Shown here in pieces: positions 42,592 through 51,400 of a DNA stretch of 64,000 nucleotides. This stretch comes from Winogradskyella undariae. Lineage in GTDB: Bacteria > Bacteroidota > Bacteroidia > Flavobacteriales > Flavobacteriaceae. The stretch lies in the NCBI RefSeq assembly GCF_013285155.1, contig NZ_JABTEL010000014.1:1-64000 (forward strand), given 5' to 3'. The position numbers were made by a program, and so were the translations under genes. Position 1 is the stretch's first letter; every line of letters begins with the position of its first letter. The notes under the pieces were generated by a model, which ran no database searches, was not told the DNA's origin, and saw only the letters and a program-made list of their open reading frames with translations.

Positions 42592-45144
42592 TTAATTTGT
42601 AATATTTCTGTTTACCAACTGCTTTTGTGGTTGAGAATGATTAAAATAAGTATCTGAAATAGACATGGATGTCGTGTGCAGCAACTCGCTTAAATCTGAT
42701 AATAAATCATCAAGATTCTGGCGCATATTAGATTTTTGGTCTATTTCTAACATATCTTCTAAATCTAAACTTTCCATTTTAGAAATAACAAGATTCATTT
42801 TTTCTTGACAAAGGGTGAGCTCAGCGTTTTTATTGGTAGCAGGTAATTTATCAATATCCTTTTTTAGTCGGTGTAATTGACAAGTTAAAGATCTTGAATA
42901 TTCTTTATCTAGGATGATTAAATTTATGACGTTCTCTATACTTAAGTAAGAGTTGTAACTGTATCTATAGATATTTAAACTTTCGTGACTGTTTAATAAC
43001 GATTCTAAAATTTCATATTCTAACTCTTCATCATAATTTACGATAAGCAAGGCTCTAAATTTTTCGATATTCATAGCACTTGTTTCTATCTGTAATCCAA
43101 TAAAATAGAGTAGAAGTCCTTGTCTAACCAAAATACTTTGCTCTGTAAGTGCCATAAAAGCAATGAGTCTGGTAATAATTTTATCGAAAAAACTAGTCAG
43201 TTTATAAACGGTATAATTTTCTTCTTTTTTTAAGTTTTTTATATGTTTTTCAATGCCATCAAAAACACGCCACATATCTCTAGACCATAAATTACGAAGT
43301 GCATAATAAGAGAAATGGAAACTTTGCATGGATTGTGCAAAACTGCCTATTTTATTTTCGTCAATTATAATGTCTTTAATTTCATTTAATGGGTTTTTTA
43401 AAACGTCTTCATCTTCCGTCATAAACCCAGGAAAGGTAGAGGTGATTTTAGTAATAGATTGAAATAAAATTTTTAAACTTTCAGATTCTGGTTTTCGGTC
43501 GTTGTATTGTGCGTGTGTCATTTGGCTCAATACCATTCTTAAATAGCGTGCCGTGATTAAAGCTCTTCCTATATATCTCCCGGACCAAAATAAATTTTCT
43601 GCAGTGCTGCTTGGTACATCGTTGATGTCTATTGATGGGCTAGAATTTGTTTTACTCCAAGAATAATTTTGAAGATTAGGCTGTGGTTTATCGTTAATAA
43701 CCCAAAAATCTTTACTTGTGCCTCCGCGTTGGTTAGATACAAATAACTCTTCACGTTCTGGCGCTACTCTAACCAATCCACCAGGCATAACACTATAACC
43801 ATCATCTTTTGCTATAGCAAATGTTCTGCAAGAAATCTTACGTGGTTCTAGCTGGTTTTTAATATAATTAGGTGCTGTAGAGAAGGATATTTTTTCTTGC
43901 GCTACAAATTTGTAAGGATATTGTAAGATTTCTTTTTTAAGATTTTTAAGTGCTTTTTTATCTAAAAATTCACAGAAATAAATATGTTCTCTATGGGATT
44001 TGTCTATTCGTTTTACTACAAATGATGGTAAGTCTGCTAAAACATGTTTTCTTTCTTTTTCTTGTCCACACCACCAAGAGGCGATTTGAGGTAAGATTAA
44101 TTCTTCGTCTAAAAAATATTTGCAAATATTTTCCATAAAAGGAATTAAAGCAGGGTTCTCTAAAATACCACTACCAATAGGGTTTATAATAGTTACATTT
44201 TGTAAACGAACAGCTTCGAGCAATCCTGCAACTCCTAAATAAGAGTCTTCTCGTAGCTCTAATGGATCCATAAAGGTATCATCAATTCGTCTTAAAATAA
44301 CATCAATTTGTTTTAGACCTTTTAGTGATTTTAACCAAACTTTTCCGTGTCTAACCACTAAATCATTCCCTTTAACTAATGGGTAGCCTAAGAAAGATGA
44401 TAAATAAGAATGCTCAAAATAAGTTTCATTATGCGGTCCGGGGGTTAAAATCACAACCATTGGACTTTCAACATTTGTACATGCTGAATTTTGCAACAAT
44501 GTATTAAAGTCGTTAAAAAAGTTAGAGGGTTGTGCTACGTTGATATCTGTATATAATTCTGGTATAATTTTGCTTGTAGAAAACCGATTCTCTAAAGCAT
44601 ATCCCATACCAGAAGGTGCTTGTGTTCTATCATTTACAACCCACAATCTTCCGTCAGGACCACGAGCTAAATCTGCCGCATAGATTGAAAGTTGTTTAGC
44701 GCTTTTATATTGTATCTGGTCGCAAGCACGTAAAAAACCACTATGTGCATAGATGGCTTCTGGTGGAATTATTCCATTTTTAAGTAACGCTCTGTTACCG
44801 TATAAATCTTTTAAAACAAGATTTAGAATTTCGGCTCTTTGCTGAATTCCTTTTTCTACTTGGTTCCATTCGTTTTGATGAATGATGTAAGGAACAATAT
44901 TTAAATCCCAAGGACGGTTTAATCCATTTGGATCGTTATAAACATTATAAGTAACACCATTTTCTGCTAAAAGCCAATTGATTTCTGTTTGCTTTATCGC
45001 TAAGTTTTCAGGACCAATATTCAATATGTTTTTAGACAATGTTTTCCAATTGTCTTTAATACTCATTTTAGAAGTGAGTAGCTCATCATAACTTTTTGAT
45101 GCTGAAAAATAATTTTCAAATAATGTCTTTGTTTTGGTCTTCAT
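42592..45144 (-). CDS. Circularly permuted ATP-grasp / alpha-E fusion protein
   Basis: An 850-residue fusion. Residues ~1-500 are a permuted ATP-grasp ('NGVTYNVYNDPNGLNRPWDLNIVP', 'QAPSGMGYALENR', 'VILRRIDDTFMDPLEL', 'MPGGLVRVAPEREELFVSNQ', 'RGGTSKDFWVIND'). Residues ~515-840 are an alpha-E domain ('STAENLFWSGRYIGRALITARYLRMVL'). Compared with the free paralogue at 38118, the Gly-rich loop is replaced by 'VVKRIDKSHREHIYF' and the DLRPYA motif by 'SCRTFAI', so the two ligases belong to different subtypes. A TTG at 45159 is in frame, but the ATG at 45144 is preferred. It is preceded by the DUF2126 protein (19 bases) and followed by a transglutaminase gene. Confidence 0.9.
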   Translation of the reverse strand: MKTKTKTLFENYFSASKSYDELLTSKMSIKDNWKTLSKNILNIGPENLAIKQTEINWLLAENGVTYNVYNDPNGLNRPWDLNIVPYIIHQNEWNQVEKGIQQRAEILNLVLKDLYGNRALLKNGIIPPEAIYAHSGFLRACDQIQYKSAKQLSIYAADLARGPDGRLWVVNDRTQAPSGMGYALENRFSTSKIIPELYTDINVAQPSNFFNDFNTLLQNSACTNVESPMVVILTPGPHNETYFEHSYLSSFLGYPLVKGNDLVVRHGKVWLKSLKGLKQIDVILRRIDDTFMDPLELREDSYLGVAGLLEAVRLQNVTIINPIGSGILENPALIPFMENICKYFLDEELILPQIASWWCGQEKERKHVLADLPSFVVKRIDKSHREHIYFCEFLDKKALKNLKKEILQYPYKFVAQEKISFSTAPNYIKNQLEPRKISCRTFAIAKDDGYSVMPGGLVRVAPEREELFVSNQRGGTSKDFWVINDKPQPNLQNYSWSKTNSSPSIDINDVPSSTAENLFWSGRYIGRALITARYLRMVLSQMTHAQYNDRKPESESLKILFQSITKITSTFPGFMTEDEDVLKNPLNEIKDIIIDENKIGSFAQSMQSFHFSYYALRNLWSRDMWRVFDGIEKHIKNLKKEENYTVYKLTSFFDKIITRLIAFMALTEQSILVRQGLLLYFIGLQIETSAMNIEKFRALLIVNYDEELEYEILESLLNSHESLNIYRYSYNSYLSIENVINLIILDKEYSRSLTCQLHRLKKDIDKLPATNKNAELTLCQEKMNLVISKMESLDLEDMLEIDQKSNMRQNLDDLLSDLSELLHTTSMSISDTYFNHSQPQKQLVNRNITN

Positions 45145-45163
45145 AGGATGAATATCCAATCTT

Positions 45164-48100
45164 TTATTTTTTACGTAAATCTAACGTATATGGGAATTCA
45201 AAATTAATAGGTAATTCTTTGTAAGTAAAACTTTTTGAACTATTATTTTTCTCAACCGATCTATTTGGACTTTCCGTTTCTTGATTAATGTTTTCTACCG
45301 GATTAATTTCACCTTGTGTATGACCAAATTCCCAAAAACGATTGATTCTTCTAGACTCAGCTTCAAAACTATTTATAGGATAAGCATCGTAAGATCTTCC
45401 GCCAGGATGTGCTACAAAATACGTACAACCACCAATAGATCGCTTATTCCAGGTATCTACAACATCAAAAACTAGAGGGGTATCTTCTGAAATGGTTGGG
45501 TGTAAAGCCGAATATGGATTCCATGCTTTATAACGAATACCTGCAACATATTCGCCGCGAACTCCTGTGTTCTTCAATTGTATTTTTACGCCGTTACAAG
45601 TCAATACAAAGCGTTCATCTATAAAATTAGAAACTTTTACTTGTAATCTCTCAAGAGAAGAATCTACATATCTTGCCGTTCCGCCGCCAGTCATTTCTTC
45701 ACCTAGAACATTCCAAGGTTCAATTCCTGCTCTTAATTCTAAATGAATATTGTTAATTTCAACCATACCATGCAGCGGAAATCTAAATTCGAAAAATGGA
45801 TTAAACCAATCTTCTTCAAATTGATAACCTGCTTTATTTAATTGAGAAACAATGTCTTTAATATCTTCTCTTACATAATGTTCTATTAAGAATTTATCAT
45901 GTAATTCGGTTCCCCAACGTACTAAATTATGTTCGTATGGTTTTTTCCAAAACCAAGACACTAAGGTTCTAACGAGCAACATTTGTACGAGACTCATTTT
46001 AGGGTGTGGTGGCATATCAAAACCACGTAATTCTAAAATCCCTAAACGTCCTGTTGAAGAATCTGGTGAGTATAATTTATCGATACAGAATTCTGCTCTA
46101 TGCGTATTTCCTGTTAAATCGGTTAAAAGGTGCCTAAATAAACGGTCGGTTAACCAAAATGGAACTTCGCCATCTTTTGGGATTTGGCTAAAGGCAATTT
46201 CTAGTTCGTATAAACTATCTGTTCTAGCTTCATCTATTCTTGGAGCCTGACTTGTTGGTCCCACAAATGATCCTGAAAATAAGTAACTTAAACCAGGGTG
46301 ATGTTGCCAAAAGGTTAATAAACTTCTTAGTAAACTTGGTTGACGAAGTAGTGGACTATCAGCTGGACTTGTACCTCCTAAAGTAACGTGATTTCCACCT
46401 CCAGTTCCGGTATGTTTACCATCGAGCATAAATTTCTCAGTTCCTAAACGCGATAATTTGGCTTGCTCATAAAAAGTAAATGTATTATGACATAAATCTT
46501 TCCAATTGGTTACCGGATGCACATTAACTTCAATAACACCTGGATCTGGTGTAATTTTAAGTGACTCTAGTCTGTTATCTTTTGGCGGATCGTAACCTTC
46601 CATAATAACAGGAACATCTAATTCTTTGGCTGTAAATTCAATCGCTGTAATTAAATCTAAGAAACTTTCTGCCGAATCTAAAGGCGGTAAGAATAAATAG
46701 AGTTTACCTTCTCTTACTTCTGCACAGATTGCTGTTCTTACAAAATAGTTAGGTTGGTTTGGGTCTAAACCGTTTTCAATATAATCTTGATGCCTTTTCT
46801 TTATGATATTTCTAAAACTTGGTAAACGTTTCTTTTTAGAAAATAGATCAGGTTCATAAGAAGGAAAAATTTCGTGCTCAGGTTTCTCTTGTAAAGAATT
46901 TAAAGGTAATCTTAATCCCATTGGCGAATTCCCGGGGGTTAGAAATAAATGTTGTCTTCTAAACGTCCATTCGCTTGTAAACCATTTTCCTTGTGTATTA
47001 TTTAAAGGTAATAAATGCCCCACAGGCTCGGATGTTCCACCTTCTAATATTTCCTTTAATTTATTTTTTACAAGTGTATTATCTCTGTCCTTGGTAGGGT
47101 CGATGTCTATAGGTAGGTTTCCGTGTTCCCATAAAAAGTAGAACGCATCTTCGAAACCAGGTAGAATATGCTGCGTAGAAACACCTAAGTATTTGGTTAA
47201 GGTTTCTAAAAATAACTTATCTGTATGTTTAGGAATAACAATAGCATCTGCAAAGGTTTCTAAATATTTTTTATCAAACCAAATAGGTCTTCCATCTTTA
47301 CGCCAACAAATTTCTATTTGCCATCTTGGTAAAGGTTCTCCAGGATACCATTTTCCTTGTGCATGATGAAAAACACCACGATGACCAAACTCTTCATATA
47401 ACCGTTTAGATAAGTCTTTAGCTAGTTTTCTTTTGTATGGACCATCTGCAGCTGTGTTCCATTCAGGGGATTCTAAATCATCAATTGAAATAAACGTAGG
47501 TTCGCCTCCCATAGTTAAGCGAACATCGTTTTTTTGAAGTTGTTTTTCTACTTTATTTCCAAGCTTATCTATGGCTTTCCATTGTTCTTCTGTATAAGGT
47601 TTTGTAACCCTTGGTGATTCTAAAATTCGTTTTACAGAATTTTCAAAGAAAAATTCTGTTTCACAAACATCTGTCATACCCGAAACCGGAGCTGCACTTT
47701 CAAAAGAAGGCGTACAAGCCAATGGTATATGACCTTCACCTGCTAATAACCCCGAAGTGGCATCAAAACCAATCCAACCAGCACCAGGTAGGTAAACTTC
47801 TGCCCAAGCGTGTAAATCTGTAAAATCTTCCTCAGGTCCTGAAGGTCCGTCTAAAGACTTTTCATCAGATTTTAATTGTACTAAATAACCGGAAACAAAA
47901 CGTGCCCCAAAACCTAAATGACGTAAGGTTTGTACAAATAACCAAGCATAATCTCTACAAGATCCTTTTTTAGTTTCAAGAGTTTCTTCGCAAGTTTGTA
48001 CACCAGGATCCATTCGGATATTATAACTTAGATATTCATAAATTTTCTGATTGATATCTATTAGAAAATAGATCGTTTTCCTCGGTGTATAATCTAAGGT

Positions 48101-48496
48101 TTTTAAAAAGCCTTCTAATAATTTGCCTTTATCTGTGATTTCTAAATATGGTTGTAATTCTTTCTTAACAGTATCGGTATATACAAAGGGATATTCTTCT
48201 GCATACTCTTCAATAAAAAAATCAAAAGGGTTTATGGTTTTTAAATCTGCAATAATTTCTACGTCTACAGACAATTCATCTGTTTTCTCAGGAAATACCA
48301 AACGTGCCACGTAATTACCAAATGGATCTTGTTGCCAGTTAAAAAACTGATCTTCTGGTGTTATTTTAATCGAATAAGATTCTATTGGTGTTCTAGAGTG
48401 AGGTGCTGGTCTTAATCTAAAAACATGTGGTGACAATGAAACTTTACGATCGTATTTGTAGGTCGTTTTGTGAGATATTACAATTTTTAATGCCAT
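45164..48496 (-). CDS. Transglutaminase-like protein with large DUF2126 domain
   Basis: A 1110-residue cytoplasmic protein. Residues 1-90 form the transglutaminase N-terminal beta domain and ~120-260 the core, with triad Cys180 ('KKGSCRDYAWL'), His229 ('DLHAWAEVYL') and Asp245 ('WIGFDATSG'). Residues ~310-1080 form the DUF2126 region, with conserved 'RLTMGGEPTFISIDD', 'GKWYPGEPLPRWQI', 'KHTGTGGGNHVTLGG', 'ELRGFDMPPHPKMSLVQ' and 'HPGGRSYDAYPINSFEAESRR'. DUF2126 has several invariant His/Glu/Asp clusters and distant resemblance to amidoligase-type folds has been suggested; no activity is established. It is the first gene of the minus-strand operon. Confidence 0.92.
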   Translation of the reverse strand: MALKIVISHKTTYKYDRKVSLSPHVFRLRPAPHSRTPIESYSIKITPEDQFFNWQQDPFGNYVARLVFPEKTDELSVDVEIIADLKTINPFDFFIEEYAEEYPFVYTDTVKKELQPYLEITDKGKLLEGFLKTLDYTPRKTIYFLIDINQKIYEYLSYNIRMDPGVQTCEETLETKKGSCRDYAWLFVQTLRHLGFGARFVSGYLVQLKSDEKSLDGPSGPEEDFTDLHAWAEVYLPGAGWIGFDATSGLLAGEGHIPLACTPSFESAAPVSGMTDVCETEFFFENSVKRILESPRVTKPYTEEQWKAIDKLGNKVEKQLQKNDVRLTMGGEPTFISIDDLESPEWNTAADGPYKRKLAKDLSKRLYEEFGHRGVFHHAQGKWYPGEPLPRWQIEICWRKDGRPIWFDKKYLETFADAIVIPKHTDKLFLETLTKYLGVSTQHILPGFEDAFYFLWEHGNLPIDIDPTKDRDNTLVKNKLKEILEGGTSEPVGHLLPLNNTQGKWFTSEWTFRRQHLFLTPGNSPMGLRLPLNSLQEKPEHEIFPSYEPDLFSKKKRLPSFRNIIKKRHQDYIENGLDPNQPNYFVRTAICAEVREGKLYLFLPPLDSAESFLDLITAIEFTAKELDVPVIMEGYDPPKDNRLESLKITPDPGVIEVNVHPVTNWKDLCHNTFTFYEQAKLSRLGTEKFMLDGKHTGTGGGNHVTLGGTSPADSPLLRQPSLLRSLLTFWQHHPGLSYLFSGSFVGPTSQAPRIDEARTDSLYELEIAFSQIPKDGEVPFWLTDRLFRHLLTDLTGNTHRAEFCIDKLYSPDSSTGRLGILELRGFDMPPHPKMSLVQMLLVRTLVSWFWKKPYEHNLVRWGTELHDKFLIEHYVREDIKDIVSQLNKAGYQFEEDWFNPFFEFRFPLHGMVEINNIHLELRAGIEPWNVLGEEMTGGGTARYVDSSLERLQVKVSNFIDERFVLTCNGVKIQLKNTGVRGEYVAGIRYKAWNPYSALHPTISEDTPLVFDVVDTWNKRSIGGCTYFVAHPGGRSYDAYPINSFEAESRRINRFWEFGHTQGEINPVENINQETESPNRSVEKNNSSKSFTYKELPINFEFPYTLDLRKK

Positions 48497-48659
48497 ATAA
48501 GAAGTATAAGGTTTTAGTAACGAAAGGTTGAAAGTGACCTATCTCTTTGCAAAATAAGATATTTTACCTGAAAATGATATTGTAGTAAAGTGTTTGTTAA
48601 ATTTTTATGAATTAATATAAAGAAAAGCAAAAATGATTTTAAAACCATAATTTAAGGGA

Positions 48660-49580
48660 TTAAAAAATACTCAATTCAGAATATGTTGTGACATCTTCAA
48701 GCAGTTCCATACCTTTAAAAGAATTGCCGTGTTTGTTTAGTTTAGGGCTCCACACAGCTATTGTGTAATTATTAGGATATAACGCTACAATACCACCACC
48801 AACACCACTTTTACCAGGTAAACCAACTCTAAAAGCAAATTCACCCGACTCGTCATAAAAACCACAAGTTAACATTAAAGCATTAATACGTTTTGATTTC
48901 GTTTTAGATATTATTTTTTTATCATCACTAATTTTACGACCATTATTTGCTAAAAAAGTAAAAGTCTGCGAAAGCTGCTGACAAGTCATTTCTAAAGAAC
49001 AGATATCAAAATAAAAATCTAAGACTTCAGCAGGATCATTTTCAATATTACCTAAGGCTTTAATAAAATTACAAAGCGCTACATTTCTAAAGCCTGTTCT
49101 TTTTTCTGAATCGGCAATCTTATCAGAGTAGGTGAGTGTTGGAATATCACTTAAATCTCTTACAAAATCTAAAAATTCTTCTTTCGCATTTTTTAAATGT
49201 GAAATTAAAACATCGCAAATGACTATAGCACCAGAATTTACAAACGGATTACGAGGAATCCCCCCATAGGTTTCAAGCAATAAAAGGGAATCGAATTTAG
49301 TACCTGAAGGTTCTACATCAATACGTTTCCATAAATCTTCACCTACAATTTTATACGCTAACGTTAAGGATAATACTTTAACGATACTCTGTATTGAAAA
49401 TTTTTCGAGATGATTACCAATTCCAAAATTAGTCCCGTCAATTTTAGTAACATGCACACCAAACATATCAGGATCTACATTAGCTAATTCAGGGATGTAA
49501 GTTGCTACTTTTCCTTCATCTTTAATCAGACTTATTTTCTTATATGCTTTCTCAATGATGATTGTAAAATCGGATCCCAT
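48660..49580 (-). CDS. glsA: Glutaminase
   Basis: A 306-residue glutaminase of the serine-dependent beta-lactamase-like family. Recognisable motifs: 'FGVHVTKIDGTNFGIGN', the catalytic S-x-x-K in 'FSIQSIVKVLSL', 'YGGIPRNPFVNSGAI', 'RTGFRNVALCNFIKALGN', and the C-terminal 'GLPGKSGVGGGIVALYPN'. It hydrolyses glutamine to glutamate and ammonia in the cytoplasm. It lies 34 bases after the EamA transporter gene on the same strand and may be co-transcribed with it. It borders the transglutaminase/ATP-grasp block, but a 160-base gap separates them and no functional link is evident. Confidence 0.93.
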   Translation of the reverse strand: MGSDFTIIIEKAYKKISLIKDEGKVATYIPELANVDPDMFGVHVTKIDGTNFGIGNHLEKFSIQSIVKVLSLTLAYKIVGEDLWKRIDVEPSGTKFDSLLLLETYGGIPRNPFVNSGAIVICDVLISHLKNAKEEFLDFVRDLSDIPTLTYSDKIADSEKRTGFRNVALCNFIKALGNIENDPAEVLDFYFDICSLEMTCQQLSQTFTFLANNGRKISDDKKIISKTKSKRINALMLTCGFYDESGEFAFRVGLPGKSGVGGGIVALYPNNYTIAVWSPKLNKHGNSFKGMELLEDVTTYSELSIF

Positions 49581-49614
49581 GTATAGTGCTTTGTTAAAAT
49601 TATTGATCTATTTT

Positions 49615-50514
49615 TTATGAATACAAAATTAAGCCTACACCGATCATAATACCTATTAGAGGCACTAATTTTTTTCGTTTGTTTTGTTCTTTAAAAACAA
49701 GACCTCCAACAACTACTGCTATTAGTATTTGGCTTCGTTTTATAGCAGACAACAACATGATTAATGCATCAGGATCCTGAAGTGCTTTAAAATAGAAGTA
49801 ATCGGCCGCTTGTAATAAAATACCAACGGCTATTATAGACCATCTAAACTTAAAAGCTTTACGTTTTTCGGTATGCGGAAACCAAGTTACGGTTAATATA
49901 ATTAATAGAATTAGAATGGTGTATAAACAAAACCAAAACTGTAAGGTTTGCGGATTTAAGGTCAGATTCTGAATTAAAAATTTATCGTATAATCCACTAG
50001 AAGCCCCTAAAAAAGTCGCGCCAATAATAGCAAAGATCCATTTATTACGCTTAAAGTTAATCCCTTCTTTTTTCCCGATTTTAGAATAGAGAATAACCGA
50101 GAAGATAATGAGGAAAAAACCAATCCATTGTAAAAAATTAGGACGTTCTTGATAAATTAAAATGGCGCCAATAAAGGTAAAAAACGGACCCGCCGATCGT
50201 ATTGGTGTTACAATGGTAATCGGTAAATGCTTAAGCGCTTGGTAGGCAAGAATCCAAGAACTCGCCATGATTATCGATTTTATAAAAATATAACCATGCG
50301 TTTGCCAAGGGATTTTCTGAAAATTATAACCGTTTGATAAGGCATATTCTGGAAAATACAAAGACAATACATAGAAACTCGCTACAAATAGAAACCCACT
50401 AGAAACGGTACCTAAAAGTACAGGGAATACTTCATTTCCTTGTACAGCATGTTTTTTACATAAGTTATGTAGTCCTAGAAAAAGTGCGGCTAATAAGCCT
50501 AAATACATCCACAT
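49615..50514 (-). CDS. EamA/DMT family transporter
   Basis: A 299-residue protein with ten predicted transmembrane helices arranged as two repeats of five, as in the drug/metabolite transporter family. Signature stretches are 'ALFLGLHNLCKKHAV', 'ITVVTPIRSAGPFFTFIGAILIYQERPNFLQWIGFFLIIFSVILYS' in the first repeat and 'LLSAIKRSQILIAVVVGGLVFKEQ' in the second. It likely exports a metabolite; the substrate is unknown. It lies between a ThiE-like gene and glsA on the same strand, and short heptad repeats lie right before its start. Confidence 0.88.
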   Translation of the reverse strand: MWMYLGLLAALFLGLHNLCKKHAVQGNEVFPVLLGTVSSGFLFVASFYVLSLYFPEYALSNGYNFQKIPWQTHGYIFIKSIIMASSWILAYQALKHLPITIVTPIRSAGPFFTFIGAILIYQERPNFLQWIGFFLIIFSVILYSKIGKKEGINFKRNKWIFAIIGATFLGASSGLYDKFLIQNLTLNPQTLQFWFCLYTILILLIILTVTWFPHTEKRKAFKFRWSIIAVGILLQAADYFYFKALQDPDALIMLLSAIKRSQILIAVVVGGLVFKEQNKRKKLVPLIGIMIGVGLILYS

Positions 50515-50521
50515 ATTTATT

Positions 50522-50570
50522 GTGATTGGTGATTGGTGATTCGTTATTTGTGAATGGTGATTTGTTGGTT
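50522..50570 (+). repeat. 7-bp tandem repeat (GTGATTG-like)
   Basis: Seven consecutive heptamers: GTGATTG, GTGATTG, GTGATTC, GTTATTT, GTGAATG, GTGATTT, GTTGGTT. The segment 50544-50558 (TTATTTGTGAATGGT) is identical to 22944-22958. It lies between the ThiE-like stop and the EamA start. Confidence 0.75.
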
Positions 50571-50592
50571 GTTTAGGTATTTGCTTAAGTAC

Positions 50593-51237
50593 TTATTCAA
50601 AAGTATGGCGTTGTTCTGCTGTAACAGCTGCTTTTAGTAAATGATTAAAGACTTTAATACTATCAAAATTTTGCGTGATGGCTTGGTCTACAGCAATTCC
50701 TGAAAGGCCAGATTCTAAGAGGTCAGTCACATCATCTGTGGTAATATTTCCAAAACCAAGTATTGGGATTTCTGTATTTAAAATAGCTGTGATGGCTTCG
50801 TAACCTTTTAATCCTAGCTCAGGAATCTGAGTTTCGCTAGTTGTAGAAGGTTTAAAAGGGCCCAAACAGATATAATCTACTTTTTTAGTGATTAAGGTTT
50901 CACAATCTTGAAGATTATGCGCTGCACTTCCTATAATTTGCCAAGTGTGTAAATGTTTTCTAACTTCAGTAGGGCAGACGTCAGTTGTTTCCAAATAAAC
51001 ACCTTCCGCTTTAACTTCTTTTGCTATTTTGTAATTTTTACTGATAACCAATCGGGTTTGAAAATGTAATGTAATTTCTCTAGCAGATTTAGCGACTTCC
51101 AATAGTTGGTCTTCAGATACATTTTGTAAATTTAGTTGCACTAATTCTACGCCAGAGGTACAAGCACTTTGTATGTTTTGTAAATGTTCTTCAGGTGTAT
51201 TTCCTTCAGATATATAATGTAGTTTAGATACGATCAT
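50593..51237 (-). CDS. ThiE/TenI-like thiamine phosphate synthase family protein
   Basis: A 214-residue TIM-barrel protein. The family pattern is visible in 'LHYISEG', 'GVELVQLNLQNVSEDQLLEVAKSAREIT', 'RLVISKNYKIAKEVKAEGVYLE', 'IIGSAAHNLQDCETLITKKVDYICLGPFKPSTT', and 'PILGFGNITTDDVTDLLESGLSGIAVDQAI'. ThiE joins the pyrimidine and thiazole halves of thiamine. There is no TPP riboswitch and no other thiamine gene nearby, so a TenI-like or salvage role is possible. A TATTTTTG box at 51274-51281 lies inside the longer reading frame, so the ATG at 51237 is used. Confidence 0.8.
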   Translation of the reverse strand: MIVSKLHYISEGNTPEEHLQNIQSACTSGVELVQLNLQNVSEDQLLEVAKSAREITLHFQTRLVISKNYKIAKEVKAEGVYLETTDVCPTEVRKHLHTWQIIGSAAHNLQDCETLITKKVDYICLGPFKPSTTSETQIPELGLKGYEAITAILNTEIPILGFGNITTDDVTDLLESGLSGIAVDQAITQNFDSIKVFNHLLKAAVTAEQRHTFE

Positions 51238-51273
51238 GTTTTTAATTAAGGTTATGATGTTGCAACAAGCATG

Positions 51274-51281
51274 CAAAAATA
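51274..51281 (-). promoter_or_regulatory. Promoter -7 box (TATTTTTG) of the ThiE-like gene
   Basis: The box is 36 bases before the ATG at 51237 on the minus strand and decides between the two possible starts. No clear -33 TTG. Confidence 0.5.
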
Positions 51282-51400
51282 CAAATGTTTAGTGGAGTGT
51301 ATGCTAATCATAGGAAGGTTACATAAGTTTTATTTAAATATATTTTAATAATTCCTATGTATTAAAAATTCAACATATCTTTAATTTTATAAATTACGAT

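Noticed and set aside
48660-49580. Glutaminase as a member of the ATP-grasp/transglutaminase system
   Set aside because: It is separated by a 160-base gap, is closely spaced with the EamA gene instead, and is a common housekeeping enzyme.
51238-51400. TPP riboswitch in front of the ThiE-like gene
   Set aside because: None of the conserved TPP aptamer segments are present; the leader is only about 30 bases after the -7 box.
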